From: BOG-938 sp035524315
GTDB lineage: Bacteria > Pseudomonadota > Alphaproteobacteria > Caulobacterales > Caulobacteraceae
Assembly (NCBI GenBank): GCA_035524315.1
Contig: DATKPD010000051.1
Span: forward strand, 1 to 34,558
Direction: 5' to 3'
Length of the DNA: 34,558 bases
Shown: piece after piece, positions 15,786-23,910 of the stretch
Layout of the letters: every line of letters starts with the position of its first letter
Numbering within the stretch: the stretch's first letter is position 1
Position numbers and translations under genes: made by a program
The notes under the pieces: generated by a model
Told to the model about the DNA's origin: nothing
Database searches by the model: none
What the model saw: only the letters and a program-made list of their open reading frames with translations

Positions 15786-18329
15786 ATGGCTTGGCTTAGG
15801 GCGCAGGCGAAGCGGTTGGCGATGGCGATGCGGCGATGGATCGGGCGTGGGCTGGCGCGCCTTGAGTTGGCGCGCGCAGGGCTGGGCGCCGGTCTGATTG
15901 GGCTGGCCTTGGCGCACGCTCCGGCGGCCGGGGCGGCGCCCGCGCCGTTCGATCTGCAAGGGCCGCGGCTGGTGGTCACGGTGACCCGCGCCGGCCAAAC
16001 CCTGCCCATCGCCCAGACGCCCAACCTGGCCGAGGGCGACGTGCTGTCGATCAAGGCCGAGATGCCGCCCAGCCAGTCGGTGCATTACCTGCTGGTGGCG
16101 GCCTTCCTGCGCGGGGTGACCAATCCGCCGCCCGAAAGCTGGTTCTTCCAGTCGCGCACCTGGCGGCCGGAAGACAGGGCCGGCCTGAAGGTCACCGCGC
16201 CCCAAGGCGCCCAGCAGGTGCTGGTGTTCCTGGCGCCGGAAACGGGCGGAGACTTCAAGACCTTGGTCAGCGCGGTGCGCGGACGGCCGGGCGCCTTCGT
16301 GCGCGCCTCCCAGGATCTGAATCAGGCCTCGCTCGACCATGCCCGGCTGCAGGCCTTCCTGTCGGGCGTGCAGCACATCGACCAGACCGACGCCAACCGG
16401 CTCAAGACCGCCTCGCCGCTGCTGGCGCGCAGCCTGGCGATCAAGCTGGATTCCGCGTGCCTGGACAAGACCGCCGACACCCAGGCCTCGTGCCTGACCC
16501 AGGGGCGCGACAGCCTGGTGCTGGACGACGGCCACAGCACCTCGATGGTCGAGGCCCTGAGCTCGGGCTACTCGGCCGCCCTGATCGAGCAGCTCAGCTC
16601 GGCGCCCCAGGCCGGCGGCGGCTATTTCAGCCCCTATGTCGCCTCGGTGCTCGACATCGCCCGGTTGATGGATTCCTTCCACACTGCGCAATACCAATAC
16701 ATACCCGCCCTGGCCGCAGCCGATGGCGCGCAGCTGTCGCTGCTGCTCAACGCCCCGCCCTCGTTCCAGAACCCCAAGTCGGTGCTGGTCGCCGCCCTGC
16801 CCGCGGTCGAGCCGGCCCAGCCACCGCCCCTGCACGTGATCGACGCCGACGTTCCGGCCTGCCTGGAGAAGCCGGGCCCGGTGCTGCAGGCCGAGGGCGC
16901 GCCGCTGGTCTACTCGACCGCCTATGCCCATGACCTGGTCCTCGACCTGAAGGCCAGGGACGGCCACGCGATCAAGCTGCCGGTCAAGGCCGACGCCCTT
17001 ACCGGGGGGCTCGATGTGGACGCCTCGGGCGTCGATGCGGCCGCGCTCGGCGGGGTGCAGGACGCCCGCCTGGAAGGCTTCTGGGGCTTCGACCCCTATG
17101 TCGGCCCAACGTTTCGGGTGCAGGGCGCCCAGCCCCAGACCTGGCGGCTGACCTTTGACGACCAGCAGGGATTAACCGCCGGGCGCGACAACACGGTGCG
17201 GCTGGAGGCGCAGACCGCCGGGTGCGTCAAGACCGTTGAGCTGCAGGTCGGATCGGGCCCGCCCCTGACCGCCGCCTGGAAACCCGCCGGAGCCGACGGC
17301 GTGACGGTGACCGCGCCGCTGGAGGATGTCCCCGCGGGACCGGCGACCCTGCTCGTGCGGTCCTATGGCTTGGCCGCGCCCGACGCCGCGCCCGTGACCA
17401 TCTACGCCACGGCCAGCCATCTGGAGAGTTTCGCCTTCCATGCCGGCGACGCGTTCGGGGTGCTGCACGGCGCGGACCTCGACAGCGTGGCGAGCGTGGA
17501 CATGGGCGGGGTGTCGTTCAAGCCCGATCCCTCGCGCGACGTGGACGGCGGACTGACCCTGGCGGCGTCCGACGCCGCCGCGCCGCCGAAGTTCAGGGTC
17601 GGCCAACGGATGCGCGCCAGCGCCCGGCTGTCGGACGGGCGCACGGTCAACCTGAGCACCGTAGTCGGCCCGCCGCGCCCTGTCGTGTCGCTGATCGGCC
17701 AGAGCGTTCAGCCCGCCGCCGCGACCCAGACGGTCAGGCTGGAGCTGAAGGGCGCGGACGAGCTGCCGCACAACGCCCAGATGACCTTTTCCATCCACGC
17801 CGAGGGCGCGACCGCCTTTACCGGGGCCGAGACGCTGGAGGTGCAGGCCAGCCAGGGCGATTTCACCGCGCGGCTGACCTCGGCCAATGGCGGGTTCATC
17901 CTGCAGAACGCCCAGGTGGCCCTGGCCATGCTTGACCTGGGCAAGGCCTTCGGCCCTTCGGCTTTCGGCCCGCTGCGCTTTCGCCTGGTCAACGGCGCCG
18001 GGGCCAGCGACTGGGCGCCGCTGGGCGTGCTGGTGCGCCTGCCCGACGTGCACGACGTGCAGTGCGCCCCGGGCGAGCGCTCCTGCCAGTTGACCGGCTC
18101 GAACCTGTTCCTGATCGACTCGGTGTCGAGCGAGCCGGGCTTCGCCGGGGCGGTGCGGGTGCCGAGCGGCTTTCCTGGCAACGCCTTGCAGGTGCCCGCG
18201 CCCAACCGGCGGCAACTGTTCGTCAGGCTCAGCGACGACCCGGACGTGGTCAATGTGCTGACGGTCTCGCCCCGGCGCGAACGCATCGCTGAATCCGGCG
18301 GTGAACGGAGCAAACCCGCCCCTCCCTAG
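15786..18329 (+). CDS. large secreted protein of unknown function
   Basis: An 847-residue protein I do not recognise. A basic N terminus with RRW is followed by a hydrophobic stretch and an Ala-rich cleavage region (about residues 30-52), consistent with Sec export. The rest is Ala/Gly/Pro-rich and largely beta-strand-like, with several Cys (SACLDKTADTQASCLTQGRDS, and CAPGERSC near the C terminus) that could form disulphides. The C-terminal half looks like repeated Ig-like sandwiches. The ATG at 15786 was chosen; an in-frame TTG lies at 15768 and further ATGs follow within the signal region, so the exact start is uncertain. It ends 63 bp before the SulP transporter gene and may be co-transcribed. 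Confidence 0.8.
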   Translation: MAWLRAQAKRLAMAMRRWIGRGLARLELARAGLGAGLIGLALAHAPAAGAAPAPFDLQGPRLVVTVTRAGQTLPIAQTPNLAEGDVLSIKAEMPPSQSVHYLLVAAFLRGVTNPPPESWFFQSRTWRPEDRAGLKVTAPQGAQQVLVFLAPETGGDFKTLVSAVRGRPGAFVRASQDLNQASLDHARLQAFLSGVQHIDQTDANRLKTASPLLARSLAIKLDSACLDKTADTQASCLTQGRDSLVLDDGHSTSMVEALSSGYSAALIEQLSSAPQAGGGYFSPYVASVLDIARLMDSFHTAQYQYIPALAAADGAQLSLLLNAPPSFQNPKSVLVAALPAVEPAQPPPLHVIDADVPACLEKPGPVLQAEGAPLVYSTAYAHDLVLDLKARDGHAIKLPVKADALTGGLDVDASGVDAAALGGVQDARLEGFWGFDPYVGPTFRVQGAQPQTWRLTFDDQQGLTAGRDNTVRLEAQTAGCVKTVELQVGSGPPLTAAWKPAGADGVTVTAPLEDVPAGPATLLVRSYGLAAPDAAPVTIYATASHLESFAFHAGDAFGVLHGADLDSVASVDMGGVSFKPDPSRDVDGGLTLAASDAAAPPKFRVGQRMRASARLSDGRTVNLSTVVGPPRPVVSLIGQSVQPAAATQTVRLELKGADELPHNAQMTFSIHAEGATAFTGAETLEVQASQGDFTARLTSANGGFILQNAQVALAMLDLGKAFGPSAFGPLRFRLVNGAGASDWAPLGVLVRLPDVHDVQCAPGERSCQLTGSNLFLIDSVSSEPGFAGAVRVPSGFPGNALQVPAPNRRQLFVRLSDDPDVVNVLTVSPRRERIAESGGERSKPAPP

Positions 18330-18392
18330 CGGTGAATTCGGCCTGGACGACAAGCATTTGAGCCGCGCGCCGCCAGCGGCTAGTCTCGCCCG

Positions 18393-20090
18393 ATGAACAC
18401 GGGGCAAGAGCGAAAGTCGAAGGGGTGGCGGCCCTTCCCCTCGCTGACCGATTTTTCGCCCGCCGGCGTGCGCGGCGATCTGGCGGCCGGGCTGACCCTG
18501 GCGGCCATCGCCATCCCCGAGCAGATGGCCACCGCGCGCCTGGGCGGGTTTTCGCCCGCCATCGGGCTTTACGCCTTCGTCGCCGCCTCGATCGGCTTCG
18601 CCGCCTTCGGTTCGGCGCGCCAGTTGTCGGCGGGCGCGGATTCGACCATCACCCCGATCTTCGCGGGTGGCTTGGCGGCGATCGCGGTGAGCGGATCGGC
18701 GGCCTACGGCCCGGACGCCGCGCTCCTGGCCCTGATGACCGGCGCCCTGGTGATGCTGGCGGGGCTGTTCCGGCTGGGCTGGATGGCCGACCTGTTGTCC
18801 AAGCCCGTGCTGACCGGCTTTCTCGCCGGCATCGCCCTGCATATCGTCCTGTCGCAGGCGCCCGCGGTGCTCGGCCTGCCCGAGGCGGGCGGCGACGTCT
18901 ATCACCGCCTGGCCGCGCTCGCCGCCGCCCTCGGTGGGGTCAAGCCGGCCGCGCTGGCTATCGGCCTGGGCGTATTCGCGATGATCTTCGGCCTGGAGAA
19001 GCTCAGTCCGCGCCTGCCCGGCGCGCTGGTCGCCCTGGCGCTGGCGGCTGGGCTGACGACCGTCTTTCGGCTCGACCAGCATGGTCTGGCGGTGCTGGGG
19101 ACGCTGGCGGGCGGAGCGCCGACGCTGGGGCTGCCCGCCGCGCCCTTGAACCGGATCGCCTCGCTCGGCGGGCTGGCGCTGATCACGGCCCTGGTCATCA
19201 TGGTGCAGACCGCCGCGACCACCCGCGCCTTCGCCGGCGCCGACGGCGATCCGGACGTCAACCGCGACTATGTGGGCATGGGCGCTGCGGGCCTTTTGGC
19301 GGGCCTGGCTGGGACCTTTCCGGTGGACGCCAGCCCGCCGCGCACCGCCGTCGTCGCCCAGGCGGGCGGCCGCTCGCAACTGGGCGGCCTGTTCGCCGCC
19401 GCCCTGGTCGGAGCCCTGGTGCTGTTCGGCGCGGCCCTACTGTCGCGGGTTCCGGTCGCGGCCCTCGGCGGGGTGCTGCTGTTCGTGGCGCAGCGCATCT
19501 TTCGCGTGAACGTGTTCGCCGCCCTGCTCAAGGCCTCGTGGGGCGAGTTCCTGCTGGCCGCCGCCACCACCGGCCTGATCGTGGCGCTGCCGATCCAGAC
19601 CGGCGTGACCTACGGCGTGCTGCTGTCGTTGGCGCATGGGGTGTTCACCACCACCCGCACCCACCTGATCCTGTTCGAGCGCCAGCCCGGCGGCACGGTG
19701 TGGTGGCCAACGGGATCGGCGCGCAAGGGCGAGCGCGTGCCGGGCGTGGTGGTCGGCGGCTTCCAGGCGCCATTGTCGTTCCTCAACGCCTACGAGCTGC
19801 GCCGCGACATTATCCAGGCGCTGGCGTCGGCCCCCGTGGGGGTGCGCCTGTTCGTGCTCGAGGCCGGCGCAGTGGCCGAAGTGGACTTCACCGCCGCCGA
19901 GGTCTTGATCCAGACCATCGCCGAGACCCGCCACCGGGGCGTCGATTTCGCCGTGGCGCGTCTGGAATCTGTCCGGGCTCAGTCCGCGTTCGATCGGCTG
20001 GGCGTCACCGAACGCCTGGGCCAGGACCATATCTTCCAAAGCGTGGATCAGGCGGTGCGGGCGCTGCTCCACGCGCCCCCGGCAGCCTGA
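18393..20090 (+). CDS. SulP family inorganic anion transporter with C-terminal STAS domain
   Basis: A 565-residue inner-membrane protein. The N-terminal SulP signature is GDLAAGLTLAAIAIPEQMATARLGG (about 29-53), followed by GLYAFVA and about ten further helices up to residue 415. The second signature region, FPVDASPPRTAV, precedes helix 8. The C-terminal STAS domain (about 450-555) contains LEAGAVAEVDFTAAEVL, where other members have the regulated Ser/Thr. SulP proteins move sulphate, bicarbonate or other anions, often with Na+ or H+; the substrate is not evident here. It follows the large secreted protein by 63 bp and no sulphate assimilation genes are nearby. Confidence 0.92.
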   Translation: MNTGQERKSKGWRPFPSLTDFSPAGVRGDLAAGLTLAAIAIPEQMATARLGGFSPAIGLYAFVAASIGFAAFGSARQLSAGADSTITPIFAGGLAAIAVSGSAAYGPDAALLALMTGALVMLAGLFRLGWMADLLSKPVLTGFLAGIALHIVLSQAPAVLGLPEAGGDVYHRLAALAAALGGVKPAALAIGLGVFAMIFGLEKLSPRLPGALVALALAAGLTTVFRLDQHGLAVLGTLAGGAPTLGLPAAPLNRIASLGGLALITALVIMVQTAATTRAFAGADGDPDVNRDYVGMGAAGLLAGLAGTFPVDASPPRTAVVAQAGGRSQLGGLFAAALVGALVLFGAALLSRVPVAALGGVLLFVAQRIFRVNVFAALLKASWGEFLLAAATTGLIVALPIQTGVTYGVLLSLAHGVFTTTRTHLILFERQPGGTVWWPTGSARKGERVPGVVVGGFQAPLSFLNAYELRRDIIQALASAPVGVRLFVLEAGAVAEVDFTAAEVLIQTIAETRHRGVDFAVARLESVRAQSAFDRLGVTERLGQDHIFQSVDQAVRALLHAPPAA

Positions 20091-20619
20091 GATTATCGAT
20101 GTAGGTCTCGGGATTCTCGACGGTCCCTGGTGATCGCACGCTGTACCGCGCCATCGCCGCGCCTACGCTCTCACCCATCCGTGCAGGTCCGCGACGATCT
20201 GGCGCATGGCGGATATCCGCCCGTCAACGTCGTCAAGATGTCGCGGCCCGCGAAGTCCGACTTGCCCCCCCCTTCGCGTTAAAGCGAAGCATCTCGAGGG
20301 GTAACTATGCTTAACGGGTCCTCTCTCCCTAGCATTCCGTGTTGCAAAGCTGAAATTTAACGTGCTTGACGGCTCGACGGCCCAGGCGATCCAGTCGAAA
20401 CGACCACGAGCTTGCGAGCCTTGGTCGAGATTTCAAAGTTGCTTGATACTGAGGCTCTGCTTTCTCTTTCGCCGTCCTTGGCGCATGTCGGTAGTGGCGG
20501 CGAGCTTAATCGCGTCAAGGTTTAGTAGATAGCGACCTTGGCCCCAGGTCGCAAAGCCGGTCTAATTGTCTTCCCTGGCGAAGGGCGCTAGTCCTGAACC
20601 GTTGAAGGAAATGGACTGA
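20091..20619. other. 529-bp gene-free stretch
   Basis: I find no convincing gene on either strand. The stretch is less GC-rich than its neighbours. It contains a run of eight C (20265-20272) merging into a small stem-loop CTTCGC/GCGAAG (20272-20289) with loop GTTAAA. A short minus-strand frame near 20,180-20,270 (peptide MRQIVADLHGWVRA at its end) could be the wreck of a gene. The right end should hold the promoter of the XRE regulator gene, which has AAGGAA just upstream of its ATG. Confidence 0.45.
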
Positions 20620-21033
20620 ATGGTCGCAACGGAACAAACGGGACCCAACCCGATCGACTTACATGTCGGCAGCCGGATCCGCCTGAGACGTAAGGTATTG
20701 GGCGTCAGCCAGGAAAGCCTTGCGGCCGATTTGGGCCTGACATTTCAGCAGGTCCAGAAGTACGAACGCGGCGCCAACCGCGTCAGCGCTTCCAAGCTCT
20801 ATGAAATCGCCCGCAGCCTTCAAACCTCCATCGCCTATTTCTTCGAAGGCTACGCCGACCCCGCGGGCGCCGGTTTTGATCGCGGCGAACAGCTCGAAGA
20901 AAAGGCCGCCGTCGACTTCCTGATGACGCCTGAAGGCATCGAGCTGGCGGCGCTGTTCCCCCGGATCGCCAAGGGCAAGGTCCGGCGCAAGATCCTGGAT
21001 CTCGTGCGCGCCATGAGCGACGAAGGCGAATAG
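20620..21033 (+). CDS. XRE family transcriptional regulator
   Basis: A 137-residue DNA-binding protein. The Cro/C1 helix-turn-helix covers about residues 15-72, with the sequence RIRLRRKVLGVSQESLAADLGLTFQQVQKYERGANRVSA-type pattern: helix 2 SQESLAADL, turn, recognition helix TFQQVQKYE. The C-terminal part (about 75-137) is acidic with FFEGYAD and ends in a short helix. It is the alphaproteobacterial group of stand-alone XRE repressors found in many rhizobia and Caulobacterales. It is not in an operon, so its targets cannot be inferred from position. The ATG at 20620 was chosen over one 12 bases upstream because of AAGGAA spacing. Confidence 0.9.
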   Translation: MVATEQTGPNPIDLHVGSRIRLRRKVLGVSQESLAADLGLTFQQVQKYERGANRVSASKLYEIARSLQTSIAYFFEGYADPAGAGFDRGEQLEEKAAVDFLMTPEGIELAALFPRIAKGKVRRKILDLVRAMSDEGE

Positions 21034-21189
21034 GCCGCCTGCGCGCCAGCCGCCGGCGTCTCGCCGCAAATCGGCTATGTTTTTGATCTAAATCGGCCTC
21101 TACGTCGTTCAACCATGCGAGGCCGGCGTCACGTCCGGCCACGATCCGGCCCGAAATCGACGCCGGTCGCGCAACGACAGGAGAGGCTG

Positions 21190-21813
21190 ATGAGCCGATC
21201 GACCCTATTCAGCCGCGCCGGCGCCTGCCTGTGCGCCGCCGTCGCCCTGACCGCCGTATCCACCAGCGCCATGGCCCAGAACTATGGGCCGCCTCCGCCC
21301 GATGGCGCGCCGTCCCAGGGCTATGGTCCTGCACCGTCCGGCTATGATCAGAACGCCGGACCGCCGCCGCCGCCCGGGTATAGCGACCAGGACCGTCAAC
21401 AGGACGCCGATGCTCGGGCCCGGCAACAGGACCAGGCGTACGCAGCCGCGCAGGAGCGATGGGCGGCTGAGAACTGCATCCGCCAGGCCCAGGACCGCGC
21501 CGTGGCCGGCACGATTATCGGCGGCATCCTCGGCGCGGTGATCGGATCGAACCTGGCGCGCGGGGGCGGGCGCACCGGCGGGGCTGTGATCGGCGGCGTA
21601 GCCGGCGCGGCGGCGGGCAACGTCCTGGCTCGCGATTCCGGCGGCGGCGTGTGTCCTCAAGGCTATGTGGTGCGCGAAGGCGCGCCGGTGTTCGCGCCTC
21701 CGCCAGCCTACGTCATCTATGACGCGCCCCCGCCCGACTACAATCCGTGGATCTGGTATGGCGGGCGCTGGGTCTATCGTCCCTACCCCTACCACCACTG
21801 GCGGCACGACTGA
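21190..21813 (+). CDS. glycine-zipper envelope protein
   Basis: A 207-residue exported protein. A signal peptide (about 1-28, ending SAMAQ) is followed by a Pro/Gly/Tyr-rich and Gln-rich region (28-90). The glycine zipper (about 105-150) has GTIIGGILGAVIGSNLA and GGAVIGGVAGAAAGN, the YMGG/2TM type. The C terminus is Pro/Tyr/Trp-rich with His-rich end (YPYHHWRHD). Proteins of this kind sit in the outer membrane or periplasm. The ATG at 21190 has GGAGAGG just upstream and gives a clean signal peptide; an earlier ATG would add 25 basic residues. A strong terminator follows at 21838-21868. Confidence 0.85.
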   Translation: MSRSTLFSRAGACLCAAVALTAVSTSAMAQNYGPPPPDGAPSQGYGPAPSGYDQNAGPPPPPGYSDQDRQQDADARARQQDQAYAAAQERWAAENCIRQAQDRAVAGTIIGGILGAVIGSNLARGGGRTGGAVIGGVAGAAAGNVLARDSGGGVCPQGYVVREGAPVFAPPPAYVIYDAPPPDYNPWIWYGGRWVYRPYPYHHWRHD

Positions 21814-21837
21814 TCCCGCATGAATTGGGGCGATTAG

Positions 21838-21868
21838 GGCCGTCGGCGGCGCGCGCCGGCGGCCTTTT
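21838..21868 (+). terminator. Rho-independent terminator after the glycine-zipper gene
   Basis: An 11-bp stem GGCCGTCGGCG/CGCCGGCGGCC (21838-21848 with 21854-21864, one G-U pair) with a 5-base loop, followed directly by TTTT (21865-21868). It starts 24 bp after the stop of the upstream gene. Confidence 0.85.
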
Positions 21869-21877
21869 CGTCTGAGG

Positions 21878-22477
21878 TTAGGGCTTTTGCGGCCACGCGG
21901 CGTCCGCCGCCGCCTGTAAGCCGGGGCCGATGCCGCGGCGGCCGAGCGCCAACCCCTCGATGCGCACCTCCGCGCCCTGCAGCAGTCGCCGATGGATGCT
22001 GAAGCCAATCCGGTAAAGCGCCTGGTCGGTGTGGATCTCACCGTCCTGGACGTAGTCGGTGCGCACAGCCACAGGCAAGTCGTGCTCCGCCCCGTCGTCG
22101 TCCGCGCCGCGCAGCGCCTGCTTCAGGCCGGACGCGAACCATGCAGCCTCCAGGCGACCCTCGCCCGTGGTCTGGACCGGGCCGCGGCGGACAGCCGATG
22201 GGAAGTAGAAGGTCTGGTTCTGGACCACCTGATCGGGATTGGCGGGCTCCAGCCGGACGCTGGCGCCCTGCCCTTCCGCGCGCAACACAAGCACCGCGTG
22301 GACGGCCGCTTCCTCGTGGGCGGATTGGATGGCCGCCTGCTGGTCGCGGGTATGGTTGGCGTAGCTGACGTAAAGGCCAAGTCCGGCGATCACCACGCTA
22401 GCGACCCCCACGATCTCGCCGAAGCGCAGAGGCGATTTCAGGCGCTTGGCGCTCACGCCGCCGTCTTCCGCGTTCAT
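21878..22477 (-). CDS. membrane-anchored protein of unknown function
   Basis: A 199-residue protein with one transmembrane segment near the N terminus (about residues 20-41: GEIVGVASVVIAGLGLYVSYA) and a soluble C-terminal domain of about 155 residues that is beta-rich (VRLEPANPD, FYFPSAVRR, IRIGFSIHRR-type strands). I do not recognise the family. The N-in orientation (positive residues KRLKSPLR before the helix) puts the domain in the periplasm. It ends next to the glycine-zipper terminator and is convergent with it. A hairpin at 22496-22526 lies just upstream, closing off the previous minus-strand gene. Confidence 0.75.
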   Translation of the reverse strand: MNAEDGGVSAKRLKSPLRFGEIVGVASVVIAGLGLYVSYANHTRDQQAAIQSAHEEAAVHAVLVLRAEGQGASVRLEPANPDQVVQNQTFYFPSAVRRGPVQTTGEGRLEAAWFASGLKQALRGADDDGAEHDLPVAVRTDYVQDGEIHTDQALYRIGFSIHRRLLQGAEVRIEGLALGRRGIGPGLQAAADAAWPQKP

Positions 22478-22495
22478 GCCGTTCGCCCAAAGTGA

Positions 22496-22526
22496 AGCCG
22501 CCCCGCGATTATCTCGCGGGGCGGCT
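22496..22526 (-). terminator. terminator-like hairpin after the Ala/Pro-rich gene
   Basis: A perfect 13-bp stem AGCCGCCCCGCGA/TCGCGGGGCGGCT (22496-22508 with 22514-22526) and loop TTATC. It lies 65 bp past the stop at 22591 and 19 bp before the next start. On the minus strand the following bases are TCACTTT, so the T tract is weak but present. Confidence 0.7.
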
Positions 22527-22590
22527 CAGCGCAAGAGGACCGGGGCAGCCGTCCTCGTGGAGCGGAGGCGCAGCTTGGCCGCGCGCCCGG

Positions 22591-23361
22591 CTATTGCGCT
22601 GTGGCGGACACGGCGGGGGCCGGGGCGTCCGTCTGCGGAGCCGTCTGCGGCTGGGCGGCCCCGGCGTCAGTCAAGGGCGCGCTCATAGTGGCGGGCGGCG
22701 GATTGACCGGACCGCTGGCGGCGGGAGCCGGCGTCTGATCGGCGGGGGCCGGATTGGCCTGGACCGGAGCGGGTGGGTTGACCGGGCCCGGCCTGGCCGG
22801 AACCGCGTTAGCCTGGGCCGGCGGCTGCGCGGCGGTCACGCCCGAGTCGCGGCTGCTCGGCGCCGTGGACTCGTGCATCCGCACTCGCGAGGTCGCGTGC
22901 GCTTTGGAGGGAGCCGGCGGCGCGGCCAGAGCCGGGGCCGAATGCGCCGGCGCCGATTGGACCGGCGCGGGGGTGCTGGCGCTGGTCATGGCCGGCGCGG
23001 GCGCGGCCGGTGCGGCCGCCGGGGCCGGCGTGGACGTCACCGGCGCCACCATCGGCTGACTTTGACCGCCGTGTTGGCTGGTGGCGTAGATCACGCCGAT
23101 AATCGCCACCGCGCCGATCGGCAGGGCGATCCAGGCCAAGCGCGACGCGCCGCCTTTGTCGCGGCGCTGCAGACGCTCGAACGTGGGGTTCGAGATGGGC
23201 GCTGACAAAGGCGCTGAAGGGGGCGCCGACCGGACCGAGGCCGCCGAAGCGGCGACCGGCGTGGAGGCGTCAGCGCGAGACGCCGTCGCCGTGGCCAAAG
23301 GCTTGGCGCCACGAACCGTGCGTCGCTGAGGTTGATCGGTAGTGATATGGGTGCTGCTCAT
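22591..23361 (-). CDS. Ala/Pro-rich single-pass membrane protein, function unknown
   Basis: A 256-residue protein. The first 75 residues are basic and Ser/Ala-rich, followed by a transmembrane helix (about 76-93: LAWIALPIGAVAIIGVIYA). The remaining 160 residues are almost entirely Ala, Pro, Gln, Thr and Val, with no folded domain visible. It resembles the periplasm-spanning linker of TonB-like or cell-division proteins but has no C-terminal TonB or SPOR domain. The start at 23361 has GGAGCAA upstream and gives the peptide MSSTHIT. It stands alone on the minus strand, divergent from the tusA-like gene. Confidence 0.7.
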   Translation of the reverse strand: MSSTHITTDQPQRRTVRGAKPLATATASRADASTPVAASAASVRSAPPSAPLSAPISNPTFERLQRRDKGGASRLAWIALPIGAVAIIGVIYATSQHGGQSQPMVAPVTSTPAPAAAPAAPAPAMTSASTPAPVQSAPAHSAPALAAPPAPSKAHATSRVRMHESTAPSSRDSGVTAAQPPAQANAVPARPGPVNPPAPVQANPAPADQTPAPAASGPVNPPPATMSAPLTDAGAAQPQTAPQTDAPAPAVSATAQ

Positions 23362-23406
23362 GATATTGCTCCAGCGTGTTGAACGAAGTCGATCGTGCCT
23401 AACCAA

Positions 23407-23579
23407 CGCGCATGTTTAAAAAAGGGTTCCTGAGCTGACGGGATCACGAACGCGTCAAACCAATATTGTGCGCTGCGGGCCAAACTGATAGGATTGACTT
23501 AAATACAAGGAATCCATTGGACAACATTCCATAGGCCAGTCTCGATCGTGTATTGTGCTCAACCGAAGCGGGGCGCGCA
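23407..23579. promoter_or_regulatory. divergent promoter region of the Ala/Pro-rich gene and the tusA-like gene
   Basis: This 173-bp region is clearly less GC-rich and separates genes reading outward. It holds TTGACTTAAATAC (about 23494) and a symmetric patch TCCATTGGA (23513-23521), followed by ACATTCCA. These are candidate promoter and operator elements, but no specific regulator can be named. Confidence 0.35.
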
Positions 23580-23822
23580 TTGGACTCGGACAGACCTATT
23601 CTTGTTGACGCTCGCGGCCACCGTTGCCCGGCCCCCACGCTGCGCCTCGCGCGGGCGCTCAGGGGCGCCGGCGCTGGGCAGGCCGTGCGCCTCCTGGCCG
23701 ATGATCCGATGGCCCGCATCGACGTGCCCCATTATGCGGCTCACAATGGCCTGACCGTGCTGGCGGTGACGGACGAGGGCTCCTGGATGAGCTTTCTGGT
23801 GGTCCGCAAGGGTCAAGCTTAG
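23580..23822 (+). CDS. TusA family sulfurtransferase-like protein
   Basis: An 80-residue protein with the TusA/SirA fold. The signature RCPAP lies near the N terminus, with the reactive Cys16 in CPxP, followed by helix TLRLARALRG and strand VRLLADDPMARIDVPHY. TusA carries a persulphide for 2-thiouridine or molybdenum cofactor pathways; stand-alone homologues have varied sulphur-relay roles. The start is a TTG at 23580, eight bases after GGGG; another in-frame TTG lies at 23553. It is 88 bp upstream of popA on the same strand and may share a transcript with it. Confidence 0.8.
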   Translation: MDSDRPILVDARGHRCPAPTLRLARALRGAGAGQAVRLLADDPMARIDVPHYAAHNGLTVLAVTDEGSWMSFLVVRKGQA

Positions 23823-23910
23823 CGTTCGTGCGACTGGAGCGCCGGGCCGCGTCTGTTATTGTGGGGCGAATCTTCCGCATCGGGCGGAGGGCCAGCGCCA
23901 AAGGCATTGC

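Noticed and set aside
17172..19379. 735-codon open frame antisense to the secreted protein and SulP genes
   Set aside because: Composition is the Arg/Gly/Gln-rich shadow typical of high-GC antisense frames, with no domain or ribosome-binding site; both plus-strand genes are well supported.
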